Shown piece after piece: positions 1 to 5,465 of a stretch of 20,081 nt of DNA. Under the pieces are notes generated by a model. The model worked only from the letters and a program-made list of their open reading frames with translations, searched no databases and was not told the origin of the DNA. This DNA comes from an uncultured Eubacteriales bacterium. GTDB taxonomy: Bacteria > Bacillota > Clostridia > Oscillospirales > Oscillospiraceae. The stretch covers positions 1-20,081 of the forward strand of contig CATXTO010000033.1 in assembly GCA_958402445.1 (NCBI GenBank). The letters are read 5' to 3'. Position numbers and translations under genes: made by a program. The first letter of the stretch is position 1. Every line of letters begins with the position of its first letter.

Positions 1-10
1 GGTCGCCCGC

Positions 11-36
11 GGGCGTGCAAAGCACGCCCCTACAGG
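11..36. repeat. GTAGGGGCG-type intergenic palindrome, copy 1
   Basis: The arms GGGCGTGC and GCACGCCC form a near-perfect hairpin, followed by the conserved tail CTACAGG. The same unit recurs at 128-153 and related units lie at 57-81, 13135-13159 and 13487-13510. The first nine bases of the window (GGTCGCCCG) look like the end of another unit cut by the window edge. It lies between genes and has no coding potential I can support. Confidence 0.8.
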
Positions 37-56
37 GTGCATCCCGATTTGGAGGT

Positions 57-81
57 TGTAGGGGCGACCTGCGGTCGCCCG
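57..81. repeat. GTAGGGGCG-type intergenic palindrome, copy 2 (opposite orientation)
   Basis: TGTA is followed by a perfect 8-bp inverted repeat, GGGCGACC-TGC-GGTCGCCC (62-80). The TGTAGGGGCG head is the reverse complement of the CGCCCCTACA tail of copy 1. Copies 1 and 2 are therefore in inverted orientation with about 20 bases between them and could pair into a larger structure. Confidence 0.8.
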
Positions 82-127
82 TAAACATCTCCCAGGACCG
101 CAGGTACCACCCTGGAAGCGAGAGAAC

Positions 128-153
128 GGGCGTGCGAAGCACGCCCCTACAGG
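128..153. repeat. GTAGGGGCG-type intergenic palindrome, copy 3
   Basis: This is a near-identical direct repeat of copy 1: the GGGCGTGC and GCACGCCC arms with one base changed in the loop, then the CTACAGG tail. It overlaps the last codons of the minus-strand ribbon-helix-helix gene (stop at 147-149), so it may also act as the transcript end of that gene, although no T-run follows. Confidence 0.8.
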
Positions 154-341
154 TGTTCTGCCGAATTGCTGCCTTTTTGATCCAAATGGTCTAAGGCATA
201 TTGGCAGCATTGCAGCACCAGCATATTAAAGGATATGTTATTAGCATTTGCGGCGGTGATCAACGCATGGAATATTGGATCAGTAAACCGCAATGTGCGT
301 GGAATATTTGCATTGGAAAATTGCGTATCGACTCGAAACAT
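147..341 (-). CDS. Small ribbon-helix-helix-like DNA-binding protein
   Basis: A 64-residue protein. Residues about 14-55 (IPRTLRFTDPIFHALITAAN onward) fit the pattern of a ribbon-helix-helix fold: a short beta strand with alternating polar residues (RTLRF), then two helices. HicB-type antitoxin C-termini and Arc/MetJ-type repressors have this shape. The start is supported by AAAGGTGAGG (347-356) five bases upstream on the minus strand. No toxin partner is adjacent: downstream lies only the repeat cluster, and upstream is the divergent phosphodiesterase gene. If it is a repressor, the inverted repeats at 404-417 and 439-457 in the shared upstream region are natural operator candidates. The family assignment rests on pattern only; target and role are unknown. 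Confidence 0.65.
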   Translation of the reverse strand: MFRVDTQFSNANIPRTLRFTDPIFHALITAANANNISFNMLVLQCCQYALDHLDQKGSNSAEHL

Positions 342-403
342 ATGGACCTCACCTTTTGTGTTTAGTTAAGGATTGCTTTTTGCACACGACGGGGCTTAGA
401 GCA

Positions 404-417
404 TATTATAGCTAATA
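404..417 (-). promoter_or_regulatory. Possible -10 and overlapping operator of the ribbon-helix-helix gene
   Basis: On the minus strand TATAAT (410-405) lies about 64 bases upstream of the start codon. It is embedded in the inverted repeat TATTA-TAGC-TAATA (404-417). No good -35 hexamer sits 16-18 bases further upstream, so the promoter call is weak. A palindrome over a -10 box is the usual arrangement for autorepression by small ribbon-helix-helix proteins. Confidence 0.3.
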
Positions 418-428
418 CATGTTCAAAT

Positions 429-457
429 TTGTGTAATCTAGATACAAAATATATCTA
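429..457 (+). promoter_or_regulatory. Possible promoter of the phosphodiesterase gene
   Basis: TTGTGT (429-434) and TATCTA (452-457) are separated by 17 bases. The -10 is the right arm of the inverted repeat TAGATA-N7-TATCTA (439-457), so a regulator could bind here. The region is AT-rich, which makes chance matches likely. Confidence 0.3.
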
Positions 458-578
458 AAATAAATTCAAAAAATGTATGACCCGCATAGAAATAATTCAG
501 TTGCTTTTTTTCTACAGGCGCGGTAGAATATCGGTCGGAATCTATTTTGCCAAAATGAAAAAGGAGGCAGCGGAGGCG

Positions 579-1313
579 TTGACTCAAATCGTTTGTCACA
601 GAGGCTACAGCGGCCGTTACCCGGAAAATACGCTGCTTGCCTTTCAAAAGGCGCTGGATACTGGCGCGGAGGGAATGGAGCTGGACGTGCATCTGTCCAA
701 GGACGGGGAGGTGGTGTCGCTCCACGACGAGCTGCTGGACCGGACCACGGACGGCACGGGCTTTGTCCGAGACTATACGCTAGCGGAGCTGAAAAAGCTG
801 AATGCAGCCAAGCGGAGCCGGGAAAAATTTGGTTTTCAGCCTATCCCAACCCTACGGGAGTATTTCGAGCTGGTGCAGGGGACCGGAATCCATACCAACA
901 TTGAGCTGAAGACCGGCACCTTCGATTATCCCGGCCTAGAGGAAGCGGTGTGGGACCTGATCCGGGAGTATCGGCAGGAAGACCGGGTTTTAATTTCCAG
1001 CTTTCATGCCCAGTCTCTGCTGCGGATGCATGAGCTCGCCCCGGAGCTGCCTTGCGGCCTGCTGAACAAGGACGCGCTGCCCAACGCCGGGCGGGTAATT
1101 TGCTCTCTGGGCTTCCAGGCCTATCATCCCCATTTCATCCGGCTGACGCCGGGATTAATCCGGGACCTGAAGGCCCACAACTTGGAGATTAACACCTATG
1201 TGCCCAACGGTCCGGCTACCCTGGCCTACCTGTTCGCCCAGGACGTCAGCTCCGTCATCACCAACTATCCGGAACGGGCGCTGCGTCTGCGCCGGGCCAT
1301 GCAGGGGAAGTAA
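579..1313 (+). CDS. Glycerophosphodiester phosphodiesterase family protein
   Basis: A predicted soluble enzyme hydrolysing glycerophosphodiesters from phospholipid turnover to sn-glycerol 3-phosphate and an alcohol. It has the GDPD TIM-barrel hallmarks: CHRGYSGRYPENT at the N-terminus (H7, R8, E16, N17), MELDVH (E34, D36) and LHDELLDRTTDG (H49). These give the metal-binding and acid-base residues. I chose the TTG at 579, giving 244 residues, because AAGGAGG (561-567) lies 11 bases upstream and the protein then begins MTQIVCHRG, as family members do. In-frame ATGs at 555 and 477 would add N-terminal residues without homology and without a convincing ribosome binding site. No signal peptide is visible with the TTG start. 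It stands alone, divergent from the small regulator and upstream of the T-box promoter. It resembles cytosolic UgpQ-type enzymes. Confidence 0.9.
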   Translation: MTQIVCHRGYSGRYPENTLLAFQKALDTGAEGMELDVHLSKDGEVVSLHDELLDRTTDGTGFVRDYTLAELKKLNAAKRSREKFGFQPIPTLREYFELVQGTGIHTNIELKTGTFDYPGLEEAVWDLIREYRQEDRVLISSFHAQSLLRMHELAPELPCGLLNKDALPNAGRVICSLGFQAYHPHFIRLTPGLIRDLKAHNLEINTYVPNGPATLAYLFAQDVSSVITNYPERALRLRRAMQGK

Positions 1314-1358
1314 TACCCGGCGTGAAATGAAAAAAGCGCATAAATAGCGGGAAACCAG

Positions 1359-1386
1359 TTGACAAGCCCGAAAAATGTGGTAAAAT
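1359..1386 (+). promoter_or_regulatory. Sigma-A promoter of the T-box/alaS transcript
   Basis: TTGACA (1359-1364) and TAAAAT (1381-1386) with a 16-base spacer. Transcription would begin near 1393, at the 5' edge of the T-box leader. It is the only strong promoter seen between the phosphodiesterase gene and alaS. Confidence 0.75.
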
Positions 1387-1392
1387 ACCAAT

Positions 1393-1626
1393 TAGAATTA
1401 TGGCAAACGCCATGCGGAAGCCAAGCAGCCGGAACGCATTTAAGCGAGAGGGGAGAAGGTGTAAGCCCCTTGGCGGGAACGCTGCAAGCCACTTCCAAGC
1501 GGCCCGCGAGGAGCGGGACGGGTGCTCCCGTTACAGAGCGCCAAAGATGCCGGGCCTGCCCGGCAATTAGGGTGGTACCGCGGAGTTTACAGCCCCGCCC
1601 CTATTCGGGGGCGGGGCTGTCTTTTG
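1393..1626 (+). ncRNA. T-box riboswitch leader, alanine specifier (GCC)
   Basis: A tRNA-sensing leader. Stem I is readable: lower helix GGAAG (1416-1420) with CTTCC, upper helix GCAGC with GCTGC (1481-1485), a distal arm with GGTGTAAG, and a specifier loop reading AA-GCC-A with GCC at 1488-1490. Aligning it with the glyQS leader puts GCC exactly where glyQS has its GGC glycine codon, so the specifier is alanine. A stem GCCGGG/CCCGGC (1549-1564) precedes the T-box AGGGTGGTACCGCGG (1569-1583). The bulge TGGT matches a tRNA ending ACCA, as tRNA-Ala does. The antiterminator pairs AGGG (1569-1572) and GCGG (1580-1583) with CCGCCCCT (1595-1602), which are bases of the terminator 5' arm. Uncharged tRNA-Ala should therefore allow read-through into the NUDIX, DUF3267 and alaS genes. 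Confidence 0.93.
1589..1625 (+). terminator. Rho-independent terminator of the T-box leader
   Basis: A perfect 13-bp stem, ACAGCCCCGCCCC (1589-1601) with GGGGCGGGGCTGT (1608-1620), has a six-base loop TATTCG and a following CTTTT. It is mutually exclusive with the T-box antiterminator, which uses 1595-1602. Confidence 0.9.
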
Positions 1627-1648
1627 CGTGTCGGAGAGGAGAAGCGAT

Positions 1649-2101
1649 ATGCATCAAAAAGAGTTGGTGGAGCTGACGGTATTGGTCATGGTCACAGACG
1701 GGGAAGGCAATATGCTGGTGGAGGACCGCCTGGACCCGGACTGGGGTGGCGTCTGCTTTCCTGGGGGCCATGTGGAGCCGGGAGAGAGCTTTGTGGCCGC
1801 AGCCATTCGGGAGGTGCGGGAGGAAACCGGCCTCACCATCCAAAACCCGAGGCTCTGCGGCGTGAAGCAGTTTCCCATTGAGGGGGGCCGTTACATGGTA
1901 CTGCTGTTCCGGACAGACCAGTTTCAAGGGACCCTGAAAAGCTCGAAGGAGGGGCCGGTATTCTGGACAAACCGGCAAAAATTGAACAGCTACCGGCTTT
2001 GCGACCACATGCCGGAGTTGCTGGAGGTATTCTGCCGGGAGGATTGCAGCGAGATGTTCTGGTATCAAGCGGATGGGGGCCGGCAAATAAAAATACTATA
2101 A
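1649..2101 (+). CDS. NUDIX hydrolase (MutT/8-oxo-dGTP diphosphatase-like)
   Basis: A 150-residue protein with a complete Nudix box at residues 40-62 (G40, E46, REVREETGL at 54-62). It should therefore be a divalent-metal hydrolase acting on a nucleoside diphosphate linked to another moiety. Similarity in size and N-terminus to MutT-type enzymes suggests nucleotide-pool sanitation, but Nudix substrates cannot be read from sequence. The start ATG at 1649 has AGGAG (1637-1641) seven bases upstream. An upstream in-frame start at 1628 has no such site and lies within or right after the terminator. It is the first gene after the alanine T-box terminator, so it should share induction by uncharged tRNA-Ala with the two genes downstream. 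The DUF3267 gene follows after 44 bases with no terminator between. Confidence 0.9.
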   Translation: MHQKELVELTVLVMVTDGEGNMLVEDRLDPDWGGVCFPGGHVEPGESFVAAAIREVREETGLTIQNPRLCGVKQFPIEGGRYMVLLFRTDQFQGTLKSSKEGPVFWTNRQKLNSYRLCDHMPELLEVFCREDCSEMFWYQADGGRQIKIL

Positions 2102-2145
2102 AGAAAAGAAGATGCGTGCCAGGGCTAGAAATAGGAGGCAGAGAG

Positions 2146-2727
2146 ATGAAAAGTACCATGGAGCGTCCAGAAAGCTACACTGAAATCAAAAAGATAGACA
2201 TACAAAAGGATAAAAAAACCGCGTTGCTCCTTCATGGGTTGTCGCTGCTGCTGATGGTGCTGATGGTCTTAGCCGCCCATTGTTTTGTGCCCATTACCAC
2301 GCTCCTCGATTGGAGTGTCGGGCCGCTGGTCTATTTTGTCCGGCCGGCTGTCCTGCTGGCGGGGATGTTTCTGTATATCTTCTTGCGGGAGCTGACACAC
2401 GGCTTTTTTATCCGGCTTTTGAGTGGAAGCCGGGCGCACTATGGATTTGCCGGGCTGTATATCTATGCCGGAAGCAAAGCCTATTTTGACAAAAAAAGCT
2501 ATCTAATCATTGATCTGGTGCCGCTGCTGTTGTGTACTGTTGTGATTCTTATACTCAATTGCGTGGTTCCCATTTCTTGGTTCTGGGTTGTCTATATCAT
2601 TCAAATTATCAATGTATCTGGTGCCCCAGGCAGCTTTTATGTAGACTGCAAACTGGCCAGAATGCCAAAGGATCTGTTGATTCAGGATATGGGCGTTTCT
2701 ATGACCATTTATTCCTGCACAAAATAA
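2146..2727 (+). CDS. DUF3267-type membrane protein with degenerate zincin motif
   Basis: A 193-residue protein with about four hydrophobic membrane segments (roughly residues 26-50, 57-80, 122-140 and 143-158). The core LRELTHGFFIRLLSGSRAHY with downstream GFAGLYIYA resembles DUF3267 (putative zincin peptidases). From memory these carry HExxH at this place and a Gly-Asp near NxSG. Here the first histidine is arginine (R81-E82-L83-T84-H85), and the NVSGAPGSFY segment has S163 where I expect the aspartate. It may therefore lack zinc-dependent protease activity. The N-terminal 25 residues are charged and cytosolic-looking. ATG 2146 has AGGAGG (2133-2138) seven bases upstream; longer in-frame starts lie inside the NUDIX gene. 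It ends 44 bases before alaS. Family call is good; function is unknown. Confidence 0.75.
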   Translation: MKSTMERPESYTEIKKIDIQKDKKTALLLHGLSLLLMVLMVLAAHCFVPITTLLDWSVGPLVYFVRPAVLLAGMFLYIFLRELTHGFFIRLLSGSRAHYGFAGLYIYAGSKAYFDKKSYLIIDLVPLLLCTVVILILNCVVPISWFWVVYIIQIINVSGAPGSFYVDCKLARMPKDLLIQDMGVSMTIYSCTK

Positions 2728-2771
2728 ACATTATCTGTAATGTATGAATTATAATTAGGAGGTAATGCCCC

Positions 2772-5411
2772 ATGAGTCACAAAGCTTACGGTGTGAACGA
2801 GCTGCGGGAGATGTTTTTGTCCTTTTTTGAGAAGAAGGGCCATTTACGCCTGTCCAGCTTTTCCCTGATTCCTCAAAACGACCGGTCTTTGCTGCTGATC
2901 AACTCCGGCATGGCGCCCATGAAGCCCTATTTTAAGGGAGAGGTGGAGCCGCCCCGCAAACGGGTCTGCACCTGCCAGAAGTGTGTCCGCACTGGAGACA
3001 TCGACAACGTCGGCAAAACCATCCGGCACGCGACCTTTTTTGAGATGCTGGGTAACTTCTCCTTCGGAGACTACTTTAAGCACGAGGCCATCGCCTGGTG
3101 CTGGGAATTTTTGACCGAGGTGGTGGGCCTGGAAAAGGACCGGCTGTACCCTTCCGTCTACCAGGACGACGATGAAGCCTTCGCCATTTGGAACCAGGAA
3201 ATTGGCATCCCCGCGGAGCGGATCTTCCGGTTCGGCAAGGAGGAGAACTTCTGGGAGCACGGCTCCGGTCCCTGCGGCCCCTGCTCGGAGGTCTATTACG
3301 ACCGGGGAGAGCAATACGGCTGCGGGAAACCCGACTGCAACGTGGGCTGCGACTGCGATCGGTATATGGAGATTTGGAACAACGTCTTTACTCAATTTGA
3401 CAACGACGGCCATGGAAATTACGCGGATCTGGCCCAGAAAAACATCGACACCGGCATGGGCTTAGAGCGTCTGGCCATTGCCAGCCAGGAGGTCGGCAGC
3501 CTTTTCGACATCGACACGGTGATGAATATCACGCGGAAGGTCATGGCGCTCACCGGCGCCTTCTACGGGCAGAGTTCCAAGACTGACGTGTCCCTGCGTG
3601 TCATTACGGACCACATCCGGGCCGCTACGTTCCTGATTGCCGACGGGGTTCTGCCCTCCAACGAGGGGCGGGGCTATGTGCTCCGGCGGCTGCTGCGCCG
3701 GGCTGCCCGGCACGGCAGGCTTTTGGGAATGCGCGAACCCTTTCTGTGCCAGGTGGTGGAGACCGTGGTCCAGGAGAACGAGGGCCACTACGGCTATCTG
3801 CGGGAGCGGGCGGATTATATTCAGAAGGTCGTGCGGACCGAGGAGGAGAATTTCGCCCGGACCATTGACGGCGGCATGCGGATTTTCGCGGAGCTTCTGG
3901 CGGAGCACAAGGCCAAGGGCGAGACGGTGTTTTCCGGAGCGGACGCCTTCCGGTTGTATGACACCTATGGCTTCCCCATTGACTTGACCGGTGAAATGCT
4001 GGCGGACGAGGGTATGACCGTAGACCAGGACGGCTTCGCCGGGCTCATGCAGGAGCAAAAGAGCCGGGCTCGGGAGGCCCGAAAGGCCCTGGGAGACCTT
4101 GCCTGGGCGGGCCTGGACCTGGGCTTAGACAACACGCCCACGGAGTTCACCGGCTACCAGCAGGATACCCAGCAGGCCCGGGTTTTGGCGGTCTGCGTAA
4201 GCGACGAGCTCACAGGCGTCATAGCCGGCGGCGAGGAGGGGGTCCTGGTTTTAGACAAGACGCCCTTCTACGCGGAGATGGGCGGCCAGGTAGCTGACCA
4301 CGGCACCATCACGGCGGGAACCTCTGTTTTTGTTGTCACCGATGTGCAGAAGGACAAGAGCGGCAAGTATCTGCACCGGGGCAAACTTCAGTCCGGGGAG
4401 ATCAAGGTGAACGACCCGGTGGTGGCCGCCATTGACAGGGAGCGTCGCCGTGCCATTATGCGAGCCCACTCCGCTACGCACCTGCTCCAGCGGGCGCTGA
4501 AGGAGGTTTTGGGCGACCATGTACAGCAGGCGGGTTCCCTGGTGGAGCCGGACCGGCTGCGGTTTGACTTTACCCACTTCTCCGCGCTGACTCCGGTGGA
4601 ATTGGCGCGGGTAGACGCCTTGGTGCAGGAGGCTTCCCTGGAGGGTTATCCGGTGACGGTGCAAGAAATGCCCCTGGAGGAAGCCAGACAAATGGGCGCT
4701 ACGGCACTGTTCAGCGAAAAATACGGCGAGGTGGTGCGTGTGGTGGATATGGGCGGCTATTCTGTGGAGCTCTGCGGCGGCACCCATCTGGACAACACGG
4801 CCAAGATCGGTCCCTTCCGAATTGAGAGCGAGGGCTCCGTGGCCTCCGGCGTGCGCCGGATTGAAGCCATCACCGGAAAGGCCTGCCTGGAGGATATGGA
4901 GAAGAACCGGGAGCTGGTATACGGCGCCGCGGCGGTGCTGAAGACCAACCCCAGGGAGCTGGCTGCGAAGTTGAGAACCCAAGTGGAGGAAATCAAAGAG
5001 CTGAAGAAGGCCATTGAAAAGTTCAAGGCTCAGGAGACCGCCGGCGAGGTGGAGCGATTCCTGTACGCCGCCCGGACCGTGGGGAACCTGCATGTGCTCA
5101 CCACCACAGTTCCCGGCGCGGACGCCGCCAAGCTGCGGCAGATGGGTGACCTACTGCGGGACAAAGACCCCAGAGCTGCCGCGGTGCTCTCCAGCGTCCA
5201 AGGAGATAAAATTACGTTCCTGGCGGTTTGCGGCAAGGAGGCTGTGGCTGCGGGGGTGCGGGCCGGCGACCTGGTGAAGCAGGTGTGCGCGGTATGCGGC
5301 GGCTCCGGGGGCGGCAAGCCGGACTCCGCTATGGGCGGCGGCCGGGACGTACTGAGGCTTGACGATGCGCTGGCCTGCGTGGATGATTTCGTGGCCTCGA
5401 AGCTGCGGTAG
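2772..5411 (+). CDS. alaS: Alanine--tRNA ligase
   Basis: Cytosolic synthetase charging tRNA-Ala. It is 879 residues, full length. Order of domains: class II catalytic core (GSGPCGPCSEVYYDRG, then a cysteine-rich insert around CGKPDCNVGCDCDRY); the helical tRNA-recognition domain (RVITDHIRAATFLIADG, YVLRRLLRRAARHGRLLG); the editing domain with zinc ligands HSATH (H566, H570) and CGGTH (C668, H672) that removes mischarged Ser or Gly; a coiled-coil linker (about 740-760); and the C-Ala domain with GGSGGGKPDSAMGGG. AGGAGG (2757-2762) precedes the ATG by nine bases. Nothing is missing from the active or editing sites. The alanine T-box at 1393-1626 is the obvious control element, although two genes separate them. 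Confidence 0.98.
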   Translation: MSHKAYGVNELREMFLSFFEKKGHLRLSSFSLIPQNDRSLLLINSGMAPMKPYFKGEVEPPRKRVCTCQKCVRTGDIDNVGKTIRHATFFEMLGNFSFGDYFKHEAIAWCWEFLTEVVGLEKDRLYPSVYQDDDEAFAIWNQEIGIPAERIFRFGKEENFWEHGSGPCGPCSEVYYDRGEQYGCGKPDCNVGCDCDRYMEIWNNVFTQFDNDGHGNYADLAQKNIDTGMGLERLAIASQEVGSLFDIDTVMNITRKVMALTGAFYGQSSKTDVSLRVITDHIRAATFLIADGVLPSNEGRGYVLRRLLRRAARHGRLLGMREPFLCQVVETVVQENEGHYGYLRERADYIQKVVRTEEENFARTIDGGMRIFAELLAEHKAKGETVFSGADAFRLYDTYGFPIDLTGEMLADEGMTVDQDGFAGLMQEQKSRAREARKALGDLAWAGLDLGLDNTPTEFTGYQQDTQQARVLAVCVSDELTGVIAGGEEGVLVLDKTPFYAEMGGQVADHGTITAGTSVFVVTDVQKDKSGKYLHRGKLQSGEIKVNDPVVAAIDRERRRAIMRAHSATHLLQRALKEVLGDHVQQAGSLVEPDRLRFDFTHFSALTPVELARVDALVQEASLEGYPVTVQEMPLEEARQMGATALFSEKYGEVVRVVDMGGYSVELCGGTHLDNTAKIGPFRIESEGSVASGVRRIEAITGKACLEDMEKNRELVYGAAAVLKTNPRELAAKLRTQVEEIKELKKAIEKFKAQETAGEVERFLYAARTVGNLHVLTTTVPGADAAKLRQMGDLLRDKDPRAAAVLSSVQGDKITFLAVCGKEAVAAGVRAGDLVKQVCAVCGGSGGGKPDSAMGGGRDVLRLDDALACVDDFVASKLR

Positions 5412-5465
5412 GAGGGCCGGGTTCCGAACTAAAATAGTTAATTGCGGCAGAAAGGAGGCGCGGGC

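Noticed and set aside
1..153. CRISPR array
   Set aside because: The repeats are palindromic units in both orientations with irregular spacing, and no equal-length unique spacers or cas genes are present.
147..341. Toxin-antitoxin pair
   Set aside because: The small regulator has no adjacent short gene that could be a toxin; only repeats lie downstream and a phosphodiesterase lies divergently upstream.
2750..2755. TATAAT just before alaS as a private promoter
   Set aside because: No -35 hexamer lies 16-18 bases upstream, and it is only one base before AGGAGG, so the ribosome binding site would be at or before the transcription start.
4251..5093. A 280-codon minus-strand open frame inside alaS
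   Set aside because: alaS is intact with all motifs; high GC gives long antisense frames. The antisense product is rich in H, L, Q and R with no recognisable domain.
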